Notes: generated by a model not told the origin, from the letters alone. Counted from the stretch's first letter, positions 33,902 to 42,242 are shown. The stretch: 64,000 nt of DNA from Pannonibacter tanglangensis (GCF_009915685.1 NZ_JAABLP010000001.1); one strand, 5' to 3'. Program-made: numbers and translations.

Positions 33902-34327
33902 TCAGCCGCCCTGGACCCGCGTCCCGGCAAATCCGTTGCCGGCCACCTGGTCACACAGGCCGGACCACTGGCACCCGCCGCAGGCCTTGCGGATGGCACC
34001 TGCCGCAAATCCGGCCTGCAGCCGGGCAATCAGCGCCCCGTCCAGCACCAGCTCGCCACCGGTCTCCAACGCCAGCCCCGTCAACGCCCCCACATCCGCC
34101 AGCGCCTGCGCATCCCGCAGCCTCACGCTGTCGTTGTGGCAATGCGGATCATCGGTGCCGAGCAGCGGCGCGCAGATGTCATCCGGCCCTTCGACCATGA
34201 CAACGGGCTCGCCGGCGCGAATGCGGTCGATGATGCGGCCATAGTTGACGACAAACCGCGGGCTGTAGCCCTCGCCGACAAAGGTCAGCATGCACAGGAA
34301 ATGATGCGGTCGCAGGCGGATGGTCAT
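33902..34327 (-). CDS. DUF1284 domain protein
   Basis: 141 residues matching DUF1284: N-terminal RLRPHHFLCMLTFVGEGYSP, central DDICAPLL and HCHND, and a C-terminal ACGGCQWSGLC cluster. The regularly spaced cysteines (HFLC, DDIC, CGGC, GLC) look like an iron-sulfur cluster site, which is inference; the family has no established role. Single gene on the minus strand, with repeats upstream. Confidence 0.87.
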   Translation of the reverse strand: MTIRLRPHHFLCMLTFVGEGYSPRFVVNYGRIIDRIRAGEPVVMVEGPDDICAPLLGTDDPHCHNDSVRLRDAQALADVGALTGLALETGGELVLDGALIARLQAGFAAGAIRKACGGCQWSGLCDQVAGNGFAGTRVQGG

Positions 34328-34396
34328 CCCCTTGCGTACCCTGTTTTCGCCAGCCTGTCAGCGGTCGGAACATTTGCCCGGACAAGCCCTCTCCGA

Positions 34397-34451
34397 TGTC
34401 GCCCCGGGCGGAGCGGAGCGCAGACCCGGGGCCTACTCGCTCCCAGAGCGG
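34397..34451 (+). repeat. REP-like palindromic repeat, copy A
   Basis: About 55 bp beginning TGTCGCCCCGGG and ending CTACTCGCTCCCAGAGCGG, with internal arms GCCCCGGG (34401-34408) and CCCGGGGC (34425-34432). It aligns at about 80% identity, with one 2-bp gap, to the reverse complement of copy B (34513-34567). It falls in the ~330-bp gap between DUF1284 and sodB. Confidence 0.8.
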
Positions 34452-34512
34452 CAAATAAGGTCCCAGCTTGGAAATTTGCTGATCCAGCTGAGGCGCAACG
34501 CAATGCCCTCAT

Positions 34513-34567
34513 CATCGCTCTGGAAACGAGTAGACCCCGGATCTCGCGTTGCTCGTCCGGGGTGACA
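34513..34567 (-). repeat. REP-like palindromic repeat, copy B (inverted)
   Basis: The same element as copy A in opposite orientation: read on the minus strand it begins TGTCACCCCGGACGAG and ends CTACTCGTTTCCAGAGCG, with arms ACCCCGGA and TCCGGGGT. The two copies flank 61 bp, giving a ~171-bp inverted-repeat structure resembling a BIME-type REP doublet or MITE. Confidence 0.8.
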
Positions 34568-34595
34568 GGCAACGGAATGCGTGGCTGCCGTCACG

Positions 34596-34630
34596 ACGAA
34601 AAAAGAAAAGCCCGGCGTTGCCGCCGGGCC
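34596..34630 (-). terminator. Terminator of the superoxide dismutase gene
   Basis: Perfect stem GCCCGGCG / CGCCGGGC (34610-34617 with 34622-34629) followed on the minus strand by TTTTCTTTTTT: a canonical intrinsic terminator 27 bp after the sodB stop. Confidence 0.93.
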
Positions 34631-34656
34631 TTCCAAAATCAAACGTCCAGAACCGC

Positions 34657-35259
34657 TTACTTGGCTGCGGCTTCGTACATTTCCAGCACGTAGTCCCAGT
34701 TGACCAGGCTGTCGACGAAGGCTTCCAGGTACTTCGGGCGGGCGTTGCGGTAGTCGATGTAGTAGGAGTGCTCCCAGACGTCGACGCCGAGGATCGGGGC
34801 GGCGCCATGGACCAGCGGGCTTTCGCCGTTCGGGGTCTTCAGGATGACCAGCTTGCCGTCCTTGACGGCAACCCAGGCCCAGCCGGAGCCGAACTGGGTG
34901 GTGCCGGCGGCGATGAAGTCGGCACGGAACTTGTCATAGCCGCCGAGGTCGCTGTCGATGGCCTTGGCCAGCGCGCCCGGGATCGACTTGCCGCCGCCAT
35001 TCGGCTTCATCCACTTCCAGAAGTGGATGTGGTTGTAGTGCTGGCCGGCGTTGTTGAAGAGGCCGGCGTTCTTGCCGAAGCTCTCCTTGACGATCTCTTC
35101 CAGCGTCTTGCCTTCCAGGCCACTGTCCTTCAGCAGGTTGTTGCCGTTGGTGACATAGGCGAGGTGATGCTTGTCGTGATGATACTCAAGCGTCTCCTTG
35201 GACATGTAGGGACCAAGGGCGTCATAGGCGTAGGGCAGCTCGGGAAGTTCAAACGACAT
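34657..35259 (-). CDS. sodB: Superoxide dismutase, Fe/Mn family
   Basis: 200-residue cytosolic enzyme converting superoxide to hydrogen peroxide and oxygen. Metal ligands are visible: His in EYHHDKHHLAYV, His in NNAGQHYNHIHFWKWM, and Asp/His in DVWEHSYYIDYRN. The GTTQFGSGWAWV segment with Gly/Gln pattern favours the iron form, as in other alphaproteobacterial SodB, though cambialistic use of Mn cannot be excluded. No signal peptide. Good GGAG site upstream; single-gene unit with a strong terminator. Confidence 0.96.
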   Translation of the reverse strand: MSFELPELPYAYDALGPYMSKETLEYHHDKHHLAYVTNGNNLLKDSGLEGKTLEEIVKESFGKNAGLFNNAGQHYNHIHFWKWMKPNGGGKSIPGALAKAIDSDLGGYDKFRADFIAAGTTQFGSGWAWVAVKDGKLVILKTPNGESPLVHGAAPILGVDVWEHSYYIDYRNARPKYLEAFVDSLVNWDYVLEMYEAAAK

Positions 35260-35642
35260 GACAGTTCTCCTTCAGGAATGATCAGCAGGAGACGACAGGC
35301 CGATCGGGTCTGCGCCTCCTGTGGGGAGAGCACAGCGGGGATCCGTAGATCTACGCCCCGCGTTGCTGCGCAAGATAGGCGCGTTGCCGCCGCCCGGCAA
35401 TGGCGGGTGCGCAATTAAAAAATATTTTTCTTCGTTTATTCCATCCCAGCCCGGGCAAACCCGGCCAAGGCGAACCCGGCCAGGACAAACTAGGCATGAG
35501 GACAGGACCGGTGTCACATCACCAGTCGGCGCGCGTCCGTGTCCGGGACTGTCCACATGAAAGGAGACGGTCGGGGTCGCGGGCAGGGCTGCGGCCGACC
35601 GGCCGCCCTTCCCTTTGCCGCAAAGACGGGCACCCTCGCGCC
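35260..35642. other. Intergenic region sodB / nuclease
   Basis: About 380 bp between divergent genes. It has a short, markedly AT-rich block at 35411-35440 (AATTAAAAAATATTTTTC), presumably a promoter or silencer site, and a short direct repeat AACCCGGCCA (near 35457 and 35472). The rest shows nothing recognisable. Confidence 0.5.
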
Positions 35643-36341
35643 ATGATGATGAATTTGAAGATGATTCGCGCCGCAGCGCTGGTCGGGGCCGGGCTCCTGC
35701 TGGTGGTGCCCCGCAGCGCGTCCGGGGCCGGACACACGGTCGCCCCGGCCCGGGTCATCGACGGCGACACGCTGGACGTCGGCGGCGAGCGGCTGCGACT
35801 GGAGGGCATCGACGCCCCGGAGCTGGCACAGACCTGCCGCCGGCCGGATGGCCGCTCCTATGCCTGCGGCAAGGTGGCGGCCGAGGCCCTGGCCCGCCTC
35901 GTCGCCGCCGGGCCGCTGCGCTGCAGCGGCGACACGCAGGACGGCTATGGCCGCCGGCTTGCCACCTGCGAGGCTGCTGGCCGCAACATCAATGCCGCCA
36001 TGGTGCTGAACGGCCATGCCTTTGCCTTCACCCGCTATTCGGCAAGCTATGTGGCGGAGGAGGCCGCGGCCCGGGCTGCCCGGACCGGGCTCTTTGCCGG
36101 CACTGCCGAAGCGCCCTGGGACTACCGGGCCCGGAAATGGGCTGCAGCCGGCGACGGCGCGGCGGCGGAAACAGGCCCGGGCGACTGCCGGATCAAGGGC
36201 AACATCAGCCCGTCCGGGCGCACCTATCACATGCCCTGGTCGCCCGCCTATGGCCGCACGCGCATTGACCTTCGCCGGGGCGAGCGCTGGTTCTGCTCCG
36301 AGGCGGAGGCCCTCTCGGCCGGCTGGCGCGCGCCGCGCTGA
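35643..36341 (+). CDS. Secreted thermonuclease-family (SNase) protein
   Basis: 232 residues: signal peptide (MIRAAALVGAGLLLVVPRSASG), a staphylococcal-nuclease-like domain (about 28-155) with RVIDGDTLDVGGERLRLEGIDAPE (Asp and Thr of the calcium/catalytic site) and GYGRRLATC, and a C-terminal extension (about 165-232) containing SGRTYHMPWSPAYGRTRIDLRRGERWFCSEAEALSAGWRAP, the pattern of an excalibur-like or NucA-linked calcium-binding tail. Exported, probably scavenging or degrading nucleic acids. Three successive ATG codons occur at 35643-35651, so the exact start is uncertain by up to two codons. Confidence 0.87.
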   Translation: MMMNLKMIRAAALVGAGLLLVVPRSASGAGHTVAPARVIDGDTLDVGGERLRLEGIDAPELAQTCRRPDGRSYACGKVAAEALARLVAAGPLRCSGDTQDGYGRRLATCEAAGRNINAAMVLNGHAFAFTRYSASYVAEEAAARAARTGLFAGTAEAPWDYRARKWAAAGDGAAAETGPGDCRIKGNISPSGRTYHMPWSPAYGRTRIDLRRGERWFCSEAEALSAGWRAPR

Positions 36342-36474
36342 GCCAGGCGGCCACCGGACAACGGACAAGGCGCTGCCGCAAATCGGGGCAAGCGCGCACA
36401 GGCAGGCTTGGCAGCCCGCACAAAGGCGCTAGGCTGGACGCGGCTGCCCGGCCCGAAACGGCCGGTTCCGTCCG

Positions 36475-37866
36475 GTGTCGGGGCGCCCCTCTCCTGCCCT
36501 CGCGTTCAGGCGTCCCGTGTCAAACTCTCCCCCGTCCGGCCTCCCCCCGTCCGGTCCTGCCCTATCCGATCCTGCCCTATCCGGTCCTGCCCCGCCCGGT
36601 CCTGCCTTGGCCGGACCTCCACCGTCCGCCCCTCCGGCGGCTACGGCGGGGCGCGCCGATCCGGACAACGGCGGAACACATGGCGCCCAGGCCGGAAGCA
36701 CTGCCACCGCCACCGCCGCCTTCACCGCCCTTGGCGGGCTGCTGGCGCTGGCGGCTGCCATGGGCATCGGCCGGTTCGTCTATACGCCGATCCTGCCCTT
36801 CATGACCGAAGGCGTGCCGCTGTCGCCGGCCCAGGGCGGCCTGATTGCCTCGGCGAATTTCCTCGGCTACCTGATCGGCGCGCTGCTGGCGACGCTGCCC
36901 GGACTGCCGGGGCAGCAGCGGACCTGGCTGGTCGGGGCACTCGGGGCCAGCGTGGTGACCAGCCTCGCCATGGGCGTGGCCGGAGACCTTGCCACCTTTG
37001 CCCTGCTGCGTTTCGCCAGCGGGCTGGCCAGCGCCTTTGCCTTCGTGTTTGCGGCCGCGCTGGTGCTGGACCGACTGGCGCGGCTCGGCCGGCCGGGGCT
37101 GTCTGCTGTGCATTTCGCCGGCGTCGGGCTCGGCATTGCGCTGTCGGCGGTGATGGTGGCCGGACTTGCGGCAGCCGGAAGCGGCTGGCGCGGCCTGTGG
37201 CTTGCCTCCGGCGGCCTTACCCTGTTGCTGACGGTGGCCGTCATCCGGCTCCTCGGCACGACGCCGCCGCCGGACGGGCCTGCGCCCGCACCGGCTGCGG
37301 CCCCGGCGCGCCTGTCGGGTCGCGTCATCCGGCTGGTGGTGGCCTACGGCCTCTATGGTCTCGGCTACGTGGTCACGGCGACCTTCGTGTCGGTGATTGC
37401 CCGCTCGGACCCGGCGCTGGCGCCGGTCGAGGCCCTGGTGTGGCTCGTCGTCGGCCTGTCGGCCGCGCCCTCGATCCTGATCTGGAACACGGTCGCGGGC
37501 CGGATCGGGGCGGCCCGCGCCTTCGCGCTTGCTGCCGCGCTCGAAGCCGTCGGCGTGGTCCTGTCGGTGACCAGCGGGTCGGCACTCGGCCTTCTTGCGG
37601 CCGCGGCCCTGCTCGGGGGGACCTTCGTCGGCATCACCGCGCTCGGCTTCGTCGAGGCGCGACGCCTCGCCGGTGGCGATCCCCGCCGCCTGCTCGCGGC
37701 CATGACCGCCAGTTTCGGCCTTGGCCAGATGCTGGGGCCAAGCCTCGCCGGGTTCGGGGCCGCGGCGACCGGCAGCTTCCTGCTGCCCTCGCTGGCGGCC
37801 GCCGCCTGTCTCCTCCTCTCGGGCGCGCTGATGCTGTGGCCCGCGCGCCCGGAGGGGACCGCCTGA
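36475..37866 (+). CDS. YbfB/YjiJ-family MFS transporter with repeat-encoded N-terminus
   Basis: 463 residues. From about residue 80 the chain is a 12-helix major facilitator of the YbfB/YjiJ group (AMGIGRFVYTPILPFMTEG, SANFLGYLIGALLA, GIGRF and RFASGLASAF). The first ~75 residues are a Pro/Gly/Ser/Ala-rich stretch with pentapeptide repeats (SGPAL, SDPAL, SGPAP, PGPAL) encoded by a 15-bp tandem repeat. Family members normally begin just before the first helix, so this extension is either a real disordered tail or non-coding repeat wrongly included; the true start may be an internal codon near 36690. Substrate unknown. Confidence 0.82.
   Translation: MSGRPSPALAFRRPVSNSPPSGLPPSGPALSDPALSGPAPPGPALAGPPPSAPPAATAGRADPDNGGTHGAQAGSTATATAAFTALGGLLALAAAMGIGRFVYTPILPFMTEGVPLSPAQGGLIASANFLGYLIGALLATLPGLPGQQRTWLVGALGASVVTSLAMGVAGDLATFALLRFASGLASAFAFVFAAALVLDRLARLGRPGLSAVHFAGVGLGIALSAVMVAGLAAAGSGWRGLWLASGGLTLLLTVAVIRLLGTTPPPDGPAPAPAAAPARLSGRVIRLVVAYGLYGLGYVVTATFVSVIARSDPALAPVEALVWLVVGLSAAPSILIWNTVAGRIGAARAFALAAALEAVGVVLSVTSGSALGLLAAAALLGGTFVGITALGFVEARRLAGGDPRRLLAAMTASFGLGQMLGPSLAGFGAAATGSFLLPSLAAAACLLLSGALMLWPARPEGTA
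36547..36606 (+). repeat. 15-bp minisatellite (four units)
   Basis: Four consecutive 15-bp units ending in CCTGCC (ends at 36561, 36576, 36591, 36606), with degenerate half-matching units on either side. The period is a multiple of three and is read as the pentapeptide repeat in the N-terminus of the MFS frame. Confidence 0.85.
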
Positions 37867-37869
37867 GGG

Positions 37870-38727
37870 TCAGGCGTGGGCGAAGGCCCAGTAGAGGTCG
37901 CGCGCCCGGGCCGCCACCGGACCCGGGTCGATCCGGCGCGTCTCGATCCGGTTCACCGGCACCACCTTGGAGTAGTTGCCGGTGGAGAAGATCTCGTCAG
38001 CGGTCAGGAACTCGCCATAGCCGATGGTCCGCTCCACCACCTGGTGACCGGCGTCGCGCAGCAGCTTGATGACGCGCTGGCGGGTGATGCCGTTCAGGAA
38101 CGTGCCGTTCGGCACCGGAGTGTGGACGACACCGTCCTTGACCATGAACACATTGGCGCTGGTCAGCTCGGCGACATTGCCCAGCATGTCCAGAACCACG
38201 GCATTGTCGAAGCCGCGCGACTTGGCCTCCACCAGCGCGCGGGCATTGTTGGGGTAAAGGCAGCCGGCCTTGGCGTTGACCGGCATCGTCTCCATCGTCG
38301 GCCGGCGGAACGGCGACAGGGTGATGGAGAAGGCGCTGCCGGCCGGGGCCATCGGCGCCTCGAACAGGCAGAGGCAGAAGCGGGTGGAGGCCGGGTCGGC
38401 AGCAATCACGCCCGGGCCATCGCTCTCGGCCCAGTACATCGGCTTGATGTAGACGGCACTGCCCGGCTTGAACCTGGCTGCGCCGTCCTTCGACAGCTCG
38501 ACCATCTCGCCCACCTGCAGGGTCGGTTTCAGGCCCAGCGCCAGGGCCGAGTCGTTGACGCGCTGGCAATGCAGCTCGAGATCGGGCAACACCCCTTCAA
38601 AGAAACGCGCGCCGTCGAACACGCTCGACCCCAGCCAGCTCGCATGGCTGCGCGGGCCCATCAGCGGCGGATTTCCCTCGATCCAGCTGCCGTCGACATA
38701 GTTCCAGGTTTCGCTCCAGCCACTCAT
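37870..38727 (-). CDS. ilvE: Branched-chain amino acid aminotransferase (class IV)
   Basis: 285-residue class IV (fold-type IV) PLP enzyme that transaminates the 2-oxo acids of valine, leucine and isoleucine with glutamate. The PLP lysine is Lys153 in NAKAGCLYPN; other signatures are SSVFDGARFFEG, YIKPMYW, ELTSANVFMVKDG and LNGITRQRVI. GGGAGA lies 6 nt before ATG 38727; longer frames to 38928 have no support. A D-amino-acid or aminodeoxychorismate lyase role is possible for some relatives, but length and motifs favour BCAT. Convergent with the MFS gene, 3 bp apart. Confidence 0.9.
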   Translation of the reverse strand: MSGWSETWNYVDGSWIEGNPPLMGPRSHASWLGSSVFDGARFFEGVLPDLELHCQRVNDSALALGLKPTLQVGEMVELSKDGAARFKPGSAVYIKPMYWAESDGPGVIAADPASTRFCLCLFEAPMAPAGSAFSITLSPFRRPTMETMPVNAKAGCLYPNNARALVEAKSRGFDNAVVLDMLGNVAELTSANVFMVKDGVVHTPVPNGTFLNGITRQRVIKLLRDAGHQVVERTIGYGEFLTADEIFSTGNYSKVVPVNRIETRRIDPGPVAARARDLYWAFAHA

Positions 38728-38902
38728 GGCGTGTCTCCCGTTGGATGTTTTGGCGCAGACCAAACCGCCTTCGCGCCGGCAGGTCAACCATTTGCCGGCT
38801 GCGACCGAAAAAACGCGACATTCGTGCGGATGGCGACGTTTGTTCTTTTTATGTTCCGGCCCCTCTGCTACCTTTGCGGTGAATTTTCGCAAGGGATCCG
38901 TC

Positions 38903-39343
38903 ATGCAGCAGCGCCTTTCGCTCATCACCCTCGCCGTCGAGGATCTTGCCGTCAGCCGCCGCTTCTTCGAGCAGGGGCTCGGCTGGACCGCCTCCGCCGG
39001 GAGCCAGGACGGGATCGCCTTCTACCAGCTGCCGGGGCTGGCGCTGGCGCTCTATCCGAGGGCTTCGCTTGCCCGCGACATCGGGGCCGAGATCCCCGCC
39101 GGGGCCCAGTCCGGCGTCACCCTCGGCTGGAACGGCCACAGCGAAGCCGAGGTGGATGCGGCCTATGCGCAAGCGCTCGCGGCCGGCGCCACCGCCGTCG
39201 TTCCGCCGGAAAAGGTCTTCTGGGGCGGCTATTCCGGCTATGTGCGCACGCCCGACGGCCATCTGCTGGAAGTGGCCTTCAATCCGTTCTGGCCCCTTGC
39301 CGAGGACGGAAGCCTGCGGCTGCCCGGGGCCGATCCGGCCTGA
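38903..39343 (+). CDS. VOC-superfamily (glyoxalase-like) protein
   Basis: 146 residues with two beta-alpha-beta-beta-beta glyoxalase/bleomycin-resistance modules: LSLITLAVEDLAVSRRFFEQGLGW in the first and GYVRTPDGHLLEVAFNPFW with a metal-ligand Glu in the second. Function of this subfamily is not established; many are annotated as glyoxalase or extradiol dioxygenase-like. The spacer from the ilvE start is 175 bp; ATG 38903 follows a GGGATC. Confidence 0.87.
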   Translation: MQQRLSLITLAVEDLAVSRRFFEQGLGWTASAGSQDGIAFYQLPGLALALYPRASLARDIGAEIPAGAQSGVTLGWNGHSEAEVDAAYAQALAAGATAVVPPEKVFWGGYSGYVRTPDGHLLEVAFNPFWPLAEDGSLRLPGADPA

Positions 39344-39390
39344 CCCGACAGGGGTCGCGCGCTGTCCAGGCGGATGTTTTGGTAATTTAA

Positions 39391-39440
39391 TTGCGCAGCA
39401 TGCCGAGTTTTCTGCGTAAAATTGTTTGTGCAATGCACAA
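39391..39440. promoter_or_regulatory. Dyads upstream of the haloacid dehalogenase gene
   Basis: Two inverted repeats lie in an AT-rich island: TTGCGCAG / CTGCGTAA (39391-39398 and 39412-39419, one mismatch) and the perfect TTGTGC-AAT-GCACAA palindrome (39426-39440). A TTGACG -35-like element follows at 39448. They precede the HAD gene by about 80 bp and look like regulator sites; the protein that binds is unknown. Confidence 0.5.
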
Positions 39441-39521
39441 TCCGCTTGACGTCCGGGATCACGGGTAGTCATCTATTGCCGCCTAAACGTTCGGCAGATT
39501 GCCCTTTCCTGACGGAGCCCG

Positions 39522-40187
39522 ATGATGGCCCACTCGGCCTATGTCTTTGATGCGTATGGCACCTTGTTTGATGTTCATGCGGCCGTACGCAAACATGCCG
39601 AGAAGCTTGGCCCGGACGCCCAGCAGTTCTCCTTTGTCTGGCGGCAGAAGCAGCTGGAGTATTCCTGGGTCCGCGCGCTGATGCAGCGCTATGCCGATTT
39701 CTGGCAACTGACCGAGCAGGCGCTGGACACGGCCTTCGCGCTGTTCCCGGCCGCCGACCGGGGGTTGCGGGCGGACCTGCTCAACGCCTACTGGGCGCTC
39801 GACTGCTATCCGGAAGTGCCGGAGGTGCTGACCACGCTGAAGCAGTCCGGCGCGCGTCTTGCCATCCTGTCCAACGGCACGCCGTCGATGCTTGAAGCCG
39901 CGGCCAGGGCGGCCGGCATCACGGAGCTGCTCGACGAGATCTTCTCGGTCGACATCTTGCGCACCTACAAGACCGATCCGCGTGTCTACGAGATGGTCAC
40001 CACGCATTTCCGCGTCTATCCGGATGCGATCTCGTTCCAGTCGTCCAACCGCTGGGACATCGCGGGCGCGCGCGCCTATGGCTTCCGCACCGTCTGGATG
40101 AACCGGGCCGGGTTGCCGGACGAGTATCCGGACCTTGCCCCGGCCGCCGTCCTCTCCGATCTGACCGGCCTGCCAGTGCTCGGCTGA
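39522..40187 (+). CDS. L-2-haloacid dehalogenase (type II HAD)
   Basis: 221-residue haloacid dehalogenase superfamily enzyme. The nucleophile Asp10 lies in YVFDAYGTLFDVHAA, the Ser/Thr motif in LSNGTPSMLEAA, the Lys in RTYKTDPRVYEMV and the acidic motif in FQSSNRWDIAGARAYGF, a set specific to type II L-2-haloacid dehalogenases, which hydrolyse C-halogen bonds of 2-haloacids. The family also has members with other substrates. Start at 39522 or the ATG at 39525. Confidence 0.92.
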   Translation: MMAHSAYVFDAYGTLFDVHAAVRKHAEKLGPDAQQFSFVWRQKQLEYSWVRALMQRYADFWQLTEQALDTAFALFPAADRGLRADLLNAYWALDCYPEVPEVLTTLKQSGARLAILSNGTPSMLEAAARAAGITELLDEIFSVDILRTYKTDPRVYEMVTTHFRVYPDAISFQSSNRWDIAGARAYGFRTVWMNRAGLPDEYPDLAPAAVLSDLTGLPVLG

Positions 40188-40393
40188 TCCCCCGCATCGG
40201 GGAATGTCCGGTCCGGCGGCGTGAACGGGAAATGCCCCGCACCTTGCGGCGCGAGGCATGCTCTCGGGTGGGGGACATCCCGTCCCCGGTCCGCGGCACG
40301 GGGCATGACGGCTGGACCGGAGACGGGACTGGGTGAACCGCCACGGCACTGGCGGTCCGGCAGGGCGTGGCCCCTGACCGTTTCGGGGTGGGG
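40188..40393. other. Convergent intergenic region with inverted repeats
   Basis: 206 bp between the HAD and outer-membrane protein genes. It contains ATGCCCCG (40232-40239) and CGGGGCAT (40299-40306) as a wide inverted repeat and several smaller C/G-run palindromes. No T-run is found, so it is not a clear terminator; it probably helps separate the two convergent transcripts. Confidence 0.45.
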
Positions 40394-41101
40394 TCAGAAG
40401 GCGTAGGCCACGCCAAGCATGAGACGGTGGTTGGCCGAGTAATCCTTGACCTTGCGGCCGCCAAAGGTGTGCTTGTCGGCAGCAATCGCGGACAGGGTAT
40501 AGTCGGCGCGGGCGCGCAGGTTGTCCGTCAGCGCGACTTCCAGACCTGCACCCACGGTCGTTCCGATGTTGATGCCCTTCTTGGCCTTGAACCCCTGCAC
40601 CTGGTAGCTGTGTTCCGTGGCGGCCAGGCCCAGCGACAGGTAGGGCATGAAGTTGTCGATCGGCAGACCGATGCGGCCTCTCAGCCCGAGGCTCCAGGGC
40701 GAGGAGGCCTTGACCTGGCCGAGCCCTGCGACCTGGCCCTTGTACTGGCTGCCGAGATAGGTCGCGGAACCTTCGACACCGAGAACAACGCGGGAGACCT
40801 GCCAGTTGTAGCCGGCGAAGGCGCCGAAGGCGGCATCGACCCGCGACATGGTCTTCTTGGTGGAGCCGAACTCGGTCCGGGTGGCCGAGCTGGAGGCGCC
40901 GGCCTCGACACCGAAATAGGCGCCCTCGAAGGGCGACTTCTTGCGCGGGGTCTCCAGCACGGTGGACTGGTCGTAGTCCGGCAGCGGCTGCGGCATGTCG
41001 GCCGCGCCGGCGCTGCCGCACGAAAGGCCAAGGCCCAGGACCAGCGGGAACAGGCCGGCAAGGCTGCTGCGCAGGGGCCGGGTACGGAAATGGGAGAACA
41101 T
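40394..41101 (-). CDS. Outer-membrane beta-barrel protein (Omp25/Omp31-like)
   Basis: 235 residues: N-terminal signal peptide (about 1-34, ending SCGSAGAAD) and an eight-stranded porin-like barrel with alternating hydrophobic residues (YFGVEAGASSSATRTEFG, FAGYNWQVSRVVLGVEGSATYLGSQ, GLEVALTDNLRARADYTLS) ending in the outer-membrane signal VAYAF with terminal Phe. It resembles the surface proteins of Rhizobiales. The upstream gap (41102-41277) is strongly AT-rich. Confidence 0.9.
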   Translation of the reverse strand: MFSHFRTRPLRSSLAGLFPLVLGLGLSCGSAGAADMPQPLPDYDQSTVLETPRKKSPFEGAYFGVEAGASSSATRTEFGSTKKTMSRVDAAFGAFAGYNWQVSRVVLGVEGSATYLGSQYKGQVAGLGQVKASSPWSLGLRGRIGLPIDNFMPYLSLGLAATEHSYQVQGFKAKKGINIGTTVGAGLEVALTDNLRARADYTLSAIAADKHTFGGRKVKDYSANHRLMLGVAYAF

Positions 41102-41277
41102 CGAGGGTAACTCCAGGGGGATGTCAGCGATCTCGTTTGCATAAATTTCTTATTGCGAAACGATAATTCAAAAAAGCCTTAGTTTGATTTTTTTGTCAAG
41201 CGCGATATTTGCGACTTGAGCTGTCGACCTGTCGGGGCTATGAGTGGACCTGTCCCGACCCCTCAGGATTTCCTGCC

Positions 41278-41883
41278 ATGACCCAAGATGTGCTCCCGCC
41301 CCTGCCCCAGCCGGCCGATGACCGCGCGGCGCGGCTCGCCAAGATCCGGCGCCTGTCGCTGGGCCTGAAATGGACGCTGACGGTCCTGTTCGCGCTGATG
41401 GTTCTGTTTTCCGCCTTCACCCTCTGGATCGTGCTGGATCCGGCGTGGTTCCAGCTGCCGCCGGAAGAGATGACCGTGGAGTTCGGCGAGGTGGAGCGCA
41501 GCGTGATGGAAATCCCCCTGCCCCAGCGGATCGGGGTGGCATTTGTCGCCGTCTGGTTCTTCGGCCTGATCCTGTGGCTGATGTGGAAGCTCCGGCAGCT
41601 GTTCGAGCGCTATGCCTGCCTCGACTTCTACTCCAGCCGCAGCCTGTCGATGGTCGTGCACACCGGCTGGCTGCTGCTGGCCATCGGGCTCAGCGACATC
41701 CTCACCGACATGCTGGGCGGGGTGCTGGTCACGCTCGACAGGCCGGCCGGCGAACGGATCCTTGCCTTCTCGCTGGACGGATCACAGATCTTCTTCCTCG
41801 TGTTCGGTCCGATGAGCCTGCTGCTGGGCTGGGTGTTGCGCGAGGCCGCGCTGGCCTACGAAGAAAACCAGCAATTCGTATGA
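41278..41883 (+). CDS. DUF2975 domain membrane protein
   Basis: 201 residues with four membrane helices (about 28-50, 80-102, 122-145, 165-188) and the DUF2975 motif LRQLFERYACLDFYSS. Such proteins are commonly encoded directly before a YozG-type small HTH gene, as here, suggesting a membrane-regulator pair, although the signal is unknown. The ATG at 41278 matches the usual N-terminus; the start of the next gene sits within 12 bp of the stop. Confidence 0.88.
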   Translation: MTQDVLPPLPQPADDRAARLAKIRRLSLGLKWTLTVLFALMVLFSAFTLWIVLDPAWFQLPPEEMTVEFGEVERSVMEIPLPQRIGVAFVAVWFFGLILWLMWKLRQLFERYACLDFYSSRSLSMVVHTGWLLLAIGLSDILTDMLGGVLVTLDRPAGERILAFSLDGSQIFFLVFGPMSLLLGWVLREAALAYEENQQFV

Positions 41884-41894
41884 GGACGCCCGCC

Positions 41895-42113
41895 ATGCCC
41901 ATCATCATCGAACTGGACGTGATGCTTGCCCGGCGCAAGATGCGCTCGAAGGAACTGGCGGAGAAGATCGGCATCACCGAGCAGAACGTCTCGCTGCTGA
42001 AGTCCGGCAAGGTGAAGGGAGTCCGCTTCGAGACGCTGGAGAAGATCTGCGAGATCCTCGACTGCCAGCCCGGCGACATCCTGATCTATCGGCCGGACGA
42101 GGTGACCCGCTGA
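41895..42113 (+). CDS. Small Cro/C1-type helix-turn-helix regulator
   Basis: 72-residue Xre-family (HTH_26-like) protein: LARRKMRSKELAEKIGITEQNVSLLKSGKVKGVRFETLEKICEILDCQPGDIL gives the complete Cro-type fold and C-terminal YRP segment. It partners the DUF2975 gene upstream; GAGGA 8 nt before ATG 41895 supports this start, though an ATG at 41880 overlapping the DUF2975 stop is an alternative. Confidence 0.9.
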   Translation: MPIIIELDVMLARRKMRSKELAEKIGITEQNVSLLKSGKVKGVRFETLEKICEILDCQPGDILIYRPDEVTR

Positions 42114-42242
42114 CCGGCGGGCTTGCGACCGCGCCCGGCCGCAAGCCTCGCGCAAGCCTCAGGGCGTAACTCGGGGCAACCTGCCTTCCGTTCTGCCCCT
42201 GTCCGGTGCCCTCCTGCGCCGGCTGCCCGGAGTGACCCAGCC

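Noticed and set aside
41895..42113. A toxin-antitoxin system made by the DUF2975 and HTH genes
   Set aside because: DUF2975 proteins are not toxins; the pair is a known membrane protein/YozG-type regulator arrangement.
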